Source of the DNA: Gammaproteobacteria bacterium
GTDB taxonomy: Bacteria; Pseudomonadota; Gammaproteobacteria; Xanthomonadales; SZUA-36
NCBI GenBank assembly: GCA_021772915.1
Contig: JAJFLB010000023.1
Location: forward strand, 186,001-250,000
Direction: 5' to 3'
DNA length: 64,000 bases
Both the position numbers and the translations under genes were made by a program. This document shows, one piece after another, positions 56,530-64,000 of this stretch (within the stretch, counting starts at the first letter, position 1; the number at the start of each line of letters is the position of its first letter). The notes beneath the pieces were generated by a model that was given only the letters and a program-made list of their open reading frames with translations, was not told where the DNA came from and did no database searches.

Positions 56530-57498
56530 TCAAACCTCCCTGGCGCCGGCAAGATCAATCCTGCAAACGTGCACAAAGCCGTTGTCACTTTTTATATAGT
56601 GTTGCTGTAACCAATCCACCATTTTTTGTACGACCTGCCCGTCGTCCGCAAGACAAAATATAGTCGGGCCGGAGCCTGAAATTCCAGTAGCCAGCGCCCC
56701 CATGCCCGCCAAGGCCACCCTGGCCGCTTCAAAACCCGGCAACAGTGACGCACGGTAGGGTTCGGCCAGTAAATCAACCATACAGGCAGCAGCAGCTCTG
56801 GCCTCGCCCTGGTGTAGCTCATGAACAAACAGCGCCAAGTTTGCGGCGTGTGCAATCGCCGTTTTACGGTCATAATTTGATGGCAGAACCCCACGTGCTT
56901 CGCGGGTGTCCAACCGCGTGCCCGGCCACGCTACTACACACTGCCAATGGCCTGGCCACGGCAAGGCATACTGGCTTGCACGATCCGGTGGGCACAAACG
57001 TAACCCACCGAGCAAGCATGGGGCGATGTTGTCCAGCACCACCTCGCCGTTGATGCTACCCTCCATCTCAGCCATCAACTGCAATAATGCCGGGCGATTC
57101 AATGGCCGGCCAAAATACTGGTTGAGCGCCACCAGCACCGCTACGATAGAGCTGGCGCTGGAACCCAGCCCACTGCCCACCGGCAGGCATTTTTCCAGCA
57201 AAATATTCAGTGGCCGGACAGTGGCTCCCTCAGCGACTGCCGCCCGATCAAAGCGCCGGCAGGAACCAATAACAATATTCTGCTCCTGATCTTGTGGCAA
57301 CGCATGGGCAAATGGACCTTCGATACGCAGATTCCAGTCATCCGGCCGGCCGGGCAAGACGCTGACACAATCACCCAACAGGCTACCATCCACTGGCGCC
57401 AGAGCCAGTCCGATGGCATCAAAGCCTACCGAAAGATTGCCACATGATGCAGGTGCGTAAACCGTAAGCGTTTTGTCGCTCGAGGGCATCATGCTCAC
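56530..57498 (-). CDS. thrB: Homoserine kinase
   Basis: About 322 residues, GHMP kinase. TVYAPASCGNLSVGFDAIGLAL is the first motif, GLGSSASSIVAVLVALN is the ATP-binding loop and GALATGISGSGPTIFCLA is the third motif. It phosphorylates homoserine for threonine synthase. The GTG at 57498 overlaps the thrA stop by four bases (GTGA), though the ATGs at 57492 and 57489 are also possible. Confidence 0.96.
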   Translation of the reverse strand: MSMMPSSDKTLTVYAPASCGNLSVGFDAIGLALAPVDGSLLGDCVSVLPGRPDDWNLRIEGPFAHALPQDQEQNIVIGSCRRFDRAAVAEGATVRPLNILLEKCLPVGSGLGSSASSIVAVLVALNQYFGRPLNRPALLQLMAEMEGSINGEVVLDNIAPCLLGGLRLCPPDRASQYALPWPGHWQCVVAWPGTRLDTREARGVLPSNYDRKTAIAHAANLALFVHELHQGEARAAAACMVDLLAEPYRASLLPGFEAARVALAGMGALATGISGSGPTIFCLADDGQVVQKMVDWLQQHYIKSDNGFVHVCRIDLAGAREV

Positions 57499-59945
57499 AG
57501 GTCCAGCGGTCTCCAGGCCGTGCGCAGAAGGTCACCAAAAACACCAGCTGCGGTCACTTCGGCACCGGCGCCATAACCCCTCAACACCAGCGGGATAGGC
57601 TGGTAATAACGGGTATGCAATACCAGGGCGTTCTCGCCATCACGGATCGAGCCCAGGGGTTGGTCCCTGGGTACAGTATCGACTGAAACCCTGCAAACGC
57701 CATCTTCAATCTGACCCACGTAGCGCAAAACACCGGCGTCAACACGAGCTTGTTCAACCCGCGCCGCAAAGCCCTCATCCAGTTCTTGCAAACGCGAAAC
57801 CAGTTCTGCGCTATCGGCATCAGCCGCAAAACCATTTTCAATCACGCCTTCAACTTCGATGTCATCAAGCTCCAGCTCAAGTCCGACCTCACGTGCAACA
57901 ATCAGCAGTTTTCGTGCCACGTCCATACCGGAGAGGTCATCCCTGGGATCCGGCTCGGTGAATCCCAGTTGCATGGCCTTTTCCACGGCAGCAGAAAACG
58001 CCACCCCGTCTTCCAGCATGCCAAAAATCATGGACAGTGAGCCTGACAATATGCCCCCGAACTTGTGTAGTACATCACCGGAGCGGATCAGGGACTGGAG
58101 TGTATCGATGACTGGCAACCCAGCACCCACATTGGTTTCATACATGAATTTGCGAAAATGCCGCGTCGCGGTGTCACGCATTTCGCGGTAGTAGTCCATG
58201 TCAGCCGTGTTGGCCTTCTTGTTGGCGGTCACGACATTGAACCCATTGGCCAGGAAACGTGTGTACTCACCGGCAAGGCCTTCATCCGTTGTGCAATCAA
58301 TGATGGTCGGATTTAACAACCCCAACTGTTTACGGATATCAATAATGTCGTCTACGGTCCAGGCACGGCCCTGCTCTTCGAGATCTTGCTGCCAGCTGGC
58401 AAGCTTGATTGTATCGTGCCCAAGCAACAGTTTGCGGCTATTTGCAATGGCACGTACATGCAAAGCCCGATTGTCAGCAGACAGTGTACCCCCCTGGTTC
58501 TGAAACTGTTCCAACAAGACCGAACCCACGTTGCCACAACCCAACAGAATGACATCCATATGGCTGGTATGGCCAAACAACGAAGTGTGACAGGCACGTA
58601 CCGCAGCGTGGGCATCCTGCTGCTCAACCACCACGGCAATGGCACACTCGGTGGAGCCTTGCGCGACCACCTCAACATTAACCCCGGCGGCAGATATGGC
58701 ACTCAGGAAGCGTGCGGCGATACCGCGGTAATGCCGCATACCGTCACCCACCAGAGTAATTACCGAGCGCCGATCCATTAAGGTGATACCACTTATCAGG
58801 CCATGCAGAAGCTCAAAATGAAAAGTCTCGGTCAATGCCTCGGAGGCTCTTTTTGCCTCGCTACTACGCACACACAAGGTAATGCTGTATTCCGACGAGG
58901 ACTGAACAATCAGCAGCACCGATATGGACTGGCTGGCCAGCGCCTCCATCACCCGTCGGGCGACACCGACACGTCCGCGCATACCGCCACCCTGTAGCGT
59001 AATACTGGCGACATCGTCCAGGTGTGAGATCCCCCTGACCACGGTTGGTTTTTCGGTGTCTGCATGAATCAGGGTGCCGGCGAGGTCCGGGTGGTATGTA
59101 TTTCTTATCTCGCAGGGAATGGCAGCACTCATCAACGGCGTGAGTGCCTTGGCGCTGATGACCTTGGCTCCGAAATAAGACAATTCCATGGCCTCTTCGT
59201 AGCTGGCCTCCTGCAGACACTTCGCACTGGCAACAATGGCCGGATCCGCGGTAAAGAAGCCGTCGACATCTTTCCAGATCTGGCAACTGCGTGCATTGAG
59301 GGCTGCAGCCACGCTGGCTGCCGAATAATCCGAACCATTCCTGCCCAGAAGTTGCGGTCGACCCAGGTCATTGCAACCATAAAACCCGGGTAAAACCAGA
59401 ATGCGATTATCATCACCGGTTACCTGACGCAACAGGGGTGCCGCTGCCTCAACGTCTACCAGGCTGTCGAGATAACTGTCATTGGCCAGCGGTAAAACAC
59501 CGGTATCTGACCAACGCGCAGACTGTCCTTGTCCCTGTAACAGGTCGCACATCAAACGACTGCTGAAACCTTCGCCTGTTGACAGGATCTCGGCCCGCAC
59601 TTCCGGCGGGCACTGTTCCAGCAGTGCTGTGCCTTCAAGACGGATTACGAGCCGCTGTTGCTGCTCACCCAAAAATGCCCTGGCAAGGGGGCATGCCAGA
59701 TCTGCCTCCTCCAGTTGCTTCAGGATTGACAGCTCCTTGTTGCTGATTTCATCGATGACTGCCTTGAAGTCACCCCCTTCAACCGCCGCCTTTATTGCAC
59801 CTTCCAGCAGATCAGTGACACCATAAATGGCTGACAGCACAACGACCACTTTTTCGCTGCTCGCTGCATTACCGATGATATCGGCGCCTGCGAGGAATCC
59901 TTCCACGGTTGCCAGTGAGGACCCTCCAAATTTCTGCACCAACAT
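57495..59945 (-). CDS. thrA: Bifunctional aspartokinase/homoserine dehydrogenase
   Basis: 816 residues. The aspartokinase domain begins VQKFGGSSLATVEGF and has the catalytic stretch LLGRNGSDYSAASVAAAL; two ACT units follow (about 310-460; IMVQS-like VLLIVQSSSEYSI and VITLVGDGM). The homoserine dehydrogenase starts at VILLGCGNVGSVLLEQF and has FNVVTANKKANT and GGILSGSLSMIFGML. It channels aspartate towards threonine. ATG overlaps the asnB stop by one base (TGATG). Feedback control by threonine is expected from the ACT units. Confidence 0.97.
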   Translation of the reverse strand: MLVQKFGGSSLATVEGFLAGADIIGNAASSEKVVVVLSAIYGVTDLLEGAIKAAVEGGDFKAVIDEISNKELSILKQLEEADLACPLARAFLGEQQQRLVIRLEGTALLEQCPPEVRAEILSTGEGFSSRLMCDLLQGQGQSARWSDTGVLPLANDSYLDSLVDVEAAAPLLRQVTGDDNRILVLPGFYGCNDLGRPQLLGRNGSDYSAASVAAALNARSCQIWKDVDGFFTADPAIVASAKCLQEASYEEAMELSYFGAKVISAKALTPLMSAAIPCEIRNTYHPDLAGTLIHADTEKPTVVRGISHLDDVASITLQGGGMRGRVGVARRVMEALASQSISVLLIVQSSSEYSITLCVRSSEAKRASEALTETFHFELLHGLISGITLMDRRSVITLVGDGMRHYRGIAARFLSAISAAGVNVEVVAQGSTECAIAVVVEQQDAHAAVRACHTSLFGHTSHMDVILLGCGNVGSVLLEQFQNQGGTLSADNRALHVRAIANSRKLLLGHDTIKLASWQQDLEEQGRAWTVDDIIDIRKQLGLLNPTIIDCTTDEGLAGEYTRFLANGFNVVTANKKANTADMDYYREMRDTATRHFRKFMYETNVGAGLPVIDTLQSLIRSGDVLHKFGGILSGSLSMIFGMLEDGVAFSAAVEKAMQLGFTEPDPRDDLSGMDVARKLLIVAREVGLELELDDIEVEGVIENGFAADADSAELVSRLQELDEGFAARVEQARVDAGVLRYVGQIEDGVCRVSVDTVPRDQPLGSIRDGENALVLHTRYYQPIPLVLRGYGAGAEVTAAGVFGDLLRTAWRPLDL

Positions 59946-61609
59946 CAGTACGCTTCCTGGTGGACCGATCGAACCGCACGGCCGGATGGATCATCCAACT
60001 CCTGCAGGCTGCTGTCCCACAAAACGGCCTCCGGTGTACTGCAAGCCACTGAAGGACCACCCGGCACACACTCGGCCGCACTCGGCGATGGGAAATGGTG
60101 GTCAAACATGGTTCGAAACAGGTAGGCCTCCTGGGTTGCGGGGGTATTGAAAGGGAACCGCTTTGCTGCCTGTGTCATTTGTTTTGCACTGACCCGGGTT
60201 TTTGCGTGGTCGCGAATGCCATCGATCCAGCTGTAGCCCACACCATCGGAAAACTGCTCTTTTTGCCGCCACACAATTTCTTCCGGTAACAGGTCGGAAA
60301 AGGCCTCGCGCAATATCTGCTTTTCCATTTTGCCCGCGGTAATCATTTTGTCTTTCGGATTGATCGACATGGCCACATCCAGGAATTCACGGTCGAGGAA
60401 CGGCACACGGGCCTCCACACCCCAGGCGGCCATGGATTTGTTGGCACGCAAACAGTCATAGCTGTGCAGGCGGGATAGCTTTCGCACGGTTTCTTCGTGG
60501 AAAGCTTGCGCATTCGGCGCCTTATGAAAGTAAAGGTAACCACCGAAAACCTCGTCGGCGCCCTCACCTGAAAGCACCATTTTGATACCCATGGCGTGGA
60601 TTTTTCGTGCCAATAAATACATGGGTGTGGCCGCGCGGATCGTGGTTACGTCGTAAGTTTCAAGGTGGTAGATAACCTCATCCATGGCATCAAGGCCCTC
60701 CTGCAAGGTAAACACAAAACCGTGGTGTACCGTGCCAATGTGCCCGGCAACTTTCTCCGCGGCCGCCAGATCAGGCGAGCCCTCCAGCCCGATAGCAAAC
60801 GAATGCAGCCGTGGCCACCACGCCGGACTGCGTTCCCTGTCCTCAACCCGCATACCGGCGTGTTTTTGCGTAAGGGCAGCGATGATGGACGAGTCCAGTC
60901 CACCGGAGAGCAACACGCCGTAAGGCACGTCGGTCATCAAGTGACTGATTACCGAATTCTCCAGTGCCTTGCTCACTTGCTGCACATCGGTGGAAGCGTT
61001 TTCCACCGCCGGATAATCTTGCCAGGGCCGAGCGTAATACGCCTTTGGCTGGTCGTCACCCTTCATCCAGTAATGCCCGGGAGGAAACTCTGAGACCACG
61101 TTGCAGACATCCAACAGGGCTTTCATTTCCGAAGCCACGTACAACTGGTGTTGGTCATCAAAGCCGTAATACAGGGGGATAATCCCGATGGGATCGCGTG
61201 CGATCAGGTAGCGGCCGTCGGCTTCATCATATAAAACAAAAGCAAACATACCCTGTAGCTGGTTCAGAAAATCACTGCCGTACTCACGGTACAACGGCAG
61301 GATCACTTCGCAATCTGACTCGGTACTGAACTCATATGACCGCGTGAGTGTTTCACGCAGCGCACGGTGATTGTAGATTTCACCATTGACCGCCAATGAC
61401 TGCTGACCATCGGGTGACAGCAAAGGCTGCGCACCGGTGTTGACATCCACAATGGCCAGACGCTCGTGTGCCAGGACAGCACCATCACAAATGTGTATGC
61501 CGCTCCAGTCCGGCCCGCGATGACGCAGCAGACGTGATTGGCGCAAAGCCATCTGCCGTACCGCTTGTAAATCTGTGCAAATATCCAGCACAACAAATAT
61601 AGAACACAT
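59945..61609 (-). CDS. asnB: Asparagine synthase (glutamine-hydrolysing)
   Basis: About 554 residues. The nucleophile Cys must follow Met, and MCSIFVVLD does so from ATG at 61609, so the track's TTG start six codons upstream is rejected. The glutaminase domain has RHRGPDWSGIH, AHERLAIVD and NGEIYNH; the synthetase domain has the ATP loop LLSGGLDSSIIAAL and GEGADEVFGGYLYF. It makes asparagine from aspartate. It heads the thrABC genes with a one-base overlap, which puts the two uses of aspartate in one message. Confidence 0.96.
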   Translation of the reverse strand: MCSIFVVLDICTDLQAVRQMALRQSRLLRHRGPDWSGIHICDGAVLAHERLAIVDVNTGAQPLLSPDGQQSLAVNGEIYNHRALRETLTRSYEFSTESDCEVILPLYREYGSDFLNQLQGMFAFVLYDEADGRYLIARDPIGIIPLYYGFDDQHQLYVASEMKALLDVCNVVSEFPPGHYWMKGDDQPKAYYARPWQDYPAVENASTDVQQVSKALENSVISHLMTDVPYGVLLSGGLDSSIIAALTQKHAGMRVEDRERSPAWWPRLHSFAIGLEGSPDLAAAEKVAGHIGTVHHGFVFTLQEGLDAMDEVIYHLETYDVTTIRAATPMYLLARKIHAMGIKMVLSGEGADEVFGGYLYFHKAPNAQAFHEETVRKLSRLHSYDCLRANKSMAAWGVEARVPFLDREFLDVAMSINPKDKMITAGKMEKQILREAFSDLLPEEIVWRQKEQFSDGVGYSWIDGIRDHAKTRVSAKQMTQAAKRFPFNTPATQEAYLFRTMFDHHFPSPSAAECVPGGPSVACSTPEAVLWDSSLQELDDPSGRAVRSVHQEAY

Positions 61610-61743
61610 GTTTTTTCCCGAAACCACTCAGCCAAGATGCATGCTTGCATGATACTTGCAGTGGATAGAGCATGGAACCACCTTGCGAGCATTTTGCTTA
61701 CAACACCAGCACGGGCCGAATTGGTCACTGCGTCAAATGAACA

Positions 61744-62550
61744 ATGAAGATCGATATAATTGCAGCCAACTATTTGATGGATGACCATACGATCATGGCA
61801 GGTGTTGTAATTCGAAACTTCGAGGACCTGATACGATGCTGGGCTCCTGAGGTGGAGAATTTTTATTTCGTACAGGTTGGGGCCAACAATCCACGCTGCG
61901 GCGATCCGCTATACAGGTTTGTCAGGGATATGAACTGGGGTGGCATACTGATCGAGCCGCAGAAATGGGTATTCGAAGAGCAATTGCTGCCCGCCTACCT
62001 CGATTGCACCGGACTGTTTTTTGAAAACGTCGCCATCGCCGAAGAGGACGGCGCAGGCGAACTGTTCAAACTTGCTATCAGCCGACAACGCTGGGCGACG
62101 GGCATTGCCTCCCTGAGCATGGGCCATATAACCGCCCACATCGAACGCGGATTTGTTGAGCAAAATATAGGCAATAGGCGTGCTGACCTTCCGGAATCCA
62201 AGGAAGACTACGTCGATGTGGAGCAAATTCGGACCATGCGCTTCGACTCGTTGCTGGACAAGTACCATCCCGCAAAGATCGACCTGTTGCAGATCGATGC
62301 CGAGGGCCACGACTACCGACTGTTGCAGCTCTTTGACTTCGATCGTTACCGGCCGGGAATCGTACAATGGGAGTCACTTCACATGTCTCCCGATGAGCGT
62401 ACAAACGCCCTTGATCATATGTGTGGTCTGGATTACCTCTGTTTTAAATCGAGCATCAACGTCGTATCCGTTCAGCAGTTCGTAGTTGACCGCCTTGGCC
62501 TGGGATTTGCAGATGCTCCGCTACGACGGCCGCCACTGACGCTTAAATGA
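61744..62550 (+). CDS. FkbM family methyltransferase
   Basis: 268 residues. The SAM site is FYFVQVGANNPRCGDPLY, then GGILIEPQ and the Asp/Glu-rich KIDLLQIDAEGHDYRLLQLF, the hallmark of FkbM-type O-methyltransferases. It is divergent from asnB with a 134-base gap. It precedes the convergent O-acetylation genes at the right edge, so it may modify the same glycan. Confidence 0.87.
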   Translation: MKIDIIAANYLMDDHTIMAGVVIRNFEDLIRCWAPEVENFYFVQVGANNPRCGDPLYRFVRDMNWGGILIEPQKWVFEEQLLPAYLDCTGLFFENVAIAEEDGAGELFKLAISRQRWATGIASLSMGHITAHIERGFVEQNIGNRRADLPESKEDYVDVEQIRTMRFDSLLDKYHPAKIDLLQIDAEGHDYRLLQLFDFDRYRPGIVQWESLHMSPDERTNALDHMCGLDYLCFKSSINVVSVQQFVVDRLGLGFADAPLRRPPLTLK

Positions 62551-62602
62551 GCAGCAAGGTGATTGGTTCAATGTAGTCTTCTCTCAGCATTCTGTGGTGC
62601 GC

Positions 62603-63673
62603 CTAATTAATGATGTTTCCACGTCTCATATAGTTGACAAGCTCGTGGGCAACGATTACGTGCCCTTCATATGACCAATGCGTATTGTTAGGCAGATACA
62701 GGTCAACTTTTCCGTTTCCTACATGCTCGGTGAGCAGTATATCCAAACGCAAGTAATTCAGATGCTCTGACACCAGGCGTGAGAGGTTGTTTGGGGGTAG
62801 CTCTTTATCTGTAATAAACGGTTTATAAATCGTGGATTTATCAGGGGCAACCATGAATATGAAGCTGCTCTTGCCATTTTTTTGCACTATATTTTGCATA
62901 CTCAGGATGCTGCACTTCATGGTATTCCAGTCGCGCTCCGACCAGGACGACTTCACATAATCGTCTTTCAGGAAAAGTACATGCCCGGACTTTTTGTTGC
63001 TGAACAGATCGTCTCGAGACAAACGCGCCTTCACCACACGATTGGTAAATCTGTGATTGGTTAGTTTTGCAAATAGATATTTGCTCGTATATGAGAAATC
63101 GAATATTCCCGGGCTTGTGTTTCGATTGAAGGGTGCGGGCCTGGCAGACTCTGCTGCCTGGTTCGACAGAGTGCCTTTCGGGTCTAGCTTGTGAAATTCC
63201 TCCGGACAAACAGAACTCTGTCCCAGCCTGCTCCGCATACTTCTTTCTCCAGTCTGGTAGATGATGGCAATTGGAGGTTCTTCCTGCTCCGCGAGATCCT
63301 GGAGAAGACCGAGTACCGATTGGTCATCAATATGAAACACGCCGACTTTAAGTCCGGTTTCACTGGCAAGCGTGTTGGTAAAATTCCCTCCTTCCATAGT
63401 TCGGTTTGGTGAGGCGTGGACTGAAAACGAATCCCCAATGATAACGATGTCATATCGCTGTCCCGAATTGCCTTTTTCACTAAGCGGTGGATCATATTCG
63501 TATTGCCTGCCGTTCCATCCAAAATCGTTCTCTGAATAAAAACCAAGCCTTGTTAAATCCCCGTCGATGGGTTGTAACCCCAATCCAGTAAGTATTGAGG
63601 GTATTGCAACTGCTACTGTGACAATAAGTAAAATGACCGTATAGGTTTTATATGAAAGACTTGAGTATTTCAT
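62603..63673 (-). CDS. AlgJ/AlgX-like SGNH-type acyltransferase
   Basis: 356 residues. An N-terminal membrane anchor (YTVILLIVTVAVAIPSIL) is followed by an SGNH-like domain: the nucleophile Ser in VIIGDSFSVHAS, YQTGERSM, and the C-terminal catalytic region LPNNTHWSYEGHVIVAHEL (His). The pattern is that of periplasmic O-acetyltransferases such as AlgJ and AlgX. The ATG overlaps the stop of the MBOAT gene by one base (TAATG), the pairing seen in alginate-type acetylation systems. Confidence 0.83.
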   Translation of the reverse strand: MKYSSLSYKTYTVILLIVTVAVAIPSILTGLGLQPIDGDLTRLGFYSENDFGWNGRQYEYDPPLSEKGNSGQRYDIVIIGDSFSVHASPNRTMEGGNFTNTLASETGLKVGVFHIDDQSVLGLLQDLAEQEEPPIAIIYQTGERSMRSRLGQSSVCPEEFHKLDPKGTLSNQAAESARPAPFNRNTSPGIFDFSYTSKYLFAKLTNHRFTNRVVKARLSRDDLFSNKKSGHVLFLKDDYVKSSWSERDWNTMKCSILSMQNIVQKNGKSSFIFMVAPDKSTIYKPFITDKELPPNNLSRLVSEHLNYLRLDILLTEHVGNGKVDLYLPNNTHWSYEGHVIVAHELVNYMRRGNIIN

Positions 63674-64000
63674 TAGAAGTTAAAATACAGAAATTCGCTG
63701 ATATTAGACATGGACATCAAAGCGTAAATAAGACAGAACAATGTAATGACTAAATTTGGTACGGTTGGTGTCCACTCGAGCCAGCCCCACTTCATCGGCT
63801 TAATTTCACCCGTGTAAGTTTCATAAGCTGGTCTGTAACGACCCATTATCTGTTGAATATTGGGACACAACACACTGATCACCATGAGCGCAAGAATCCA
63901 GACGATGGACCACACAGATATATTCAGTTGAAAAAAACTGCTAAAAACAACGCCCTGATCCTCAAGCCAGGAACCAAGTGGGCCCAGGACAGCCAGCAAC
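63673..64000 (-). CDS. MBOAT family O-acyltransferase, C-terminal part (cut by window end)
   Basis: The last 108 residues of a protein whose start lies beyond the window. It shows transmembrane segments (VWSIVWILALMVISVLCP and LVITLFCLIYALMSMS) and the C-terminal ending NISEFLYFNF, typical of AlgI-like MBOAT proteins that pass acetyl groups across the membrane. The first codon in the track is an internal Leu. It is paired with the AlgJ-like gene downstream. Confidence 0.82.
   Translation of the reverse strand, partial: LLAVLGPLGSWLEDQGVVFSSFFQLNISVWSIVWILALMVISVLCPNIQQIMGRYRPAYETYTGEIKPMKWGWLEWTPTVPNLVITLFCLIYALMSMSNISEFLYFNF

Overview
The window reads as chromosomal DNA of a free-living gammaproteobacterium that cannot be named to species from sequence alone. 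The dut-algC neighbourhood with divergent radC-rpmB-rpmG, a thrABC cluster, gltBD, mutM, RND efflux genes, a TonB receptor and a Wzz/WbaP-type surface polysaccharide locus all fit that group. No rRNA, tRNA or CRISPR array was seen.

Positions 1-22.5 kb form a surface-polysaccharide island, AT-rich in its left part. Its core (0.4-7.1 kb, minus strand) is a tight eight-gene operon. In transcription order it encodes an ABC flippase, a GmhA-type sugar-phosphate isomerase, a KdsC-like HAD phosphatase, a NeuB-type PEP-condensing synthase without the usual SAF domain, a VOC protein, a TIM-barrel isomerase and two SDR dehydrogenases. This looks like an uncharacterised ulosonic-acid pathway. Around it lie galE, glycosyltransferases, methyltransferases, a cupin/methyltransferase/aminotransferase set for a 4-amino sugar, a KpsS/LipB-like transferase, a Wzz-like protein and a WbaP-like initiating transferase. 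A three-gene plus-strand cassette (17.2-20.6 kb) sits between two transposase relics that I found by translating the gaps. A methyltransferase relic (7.3-7.5 kb) and a partial gene at the left edge (1-345) are also absent from the ORF track.

Positions 22.7-43 kb are mostly core and accessory housekeeping genes: a TonB receptor, an AlgC-type mutase with a membrane domain, dut, radC, rpmB, rpmG (missed by the track), hyuA, mutM, a GNAT, an SRPBCC/MerR divergent pair, a BrnT/BrnA toxin-antitoxin pair coupled to a GcvR-like ACT protein, an RND pump and a cysteine synthase. The gaps are rich in repeats. There are about 17 GTAG-headed REP-like palindromes, including four tandem REPIN-like pairs and a 48-bp-period array. 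There is also a 32-bp tandem duplicate present at two loci, a 42-bp minisatellite growing out of the 3' end of merR, and large inverted repeats.

Positions 43-64 kb hold a hemerythrin-gltB-gltD-nnrS run (ammonia assimilation flanked by O2/NO-related proteins), a DMT exporter, and a two-domain protein that appears to join a PqqD/RRE-like domain to a GT-A glycosyltransferase, with a small Cys-rich ORF upstream. Next comes an asnB-thrA-thrB-thrC operon joined by overlaps or short gaps. The right edge has an FkbM methyltransferase and an AlgJ-like/MBOAT O-acetylation pair cut by the window end.

Starts were moved from the ORF track where it had picked a TTG far upstream or where overlap with a neighbour indicated a different start. 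These moves are explained in each entry.
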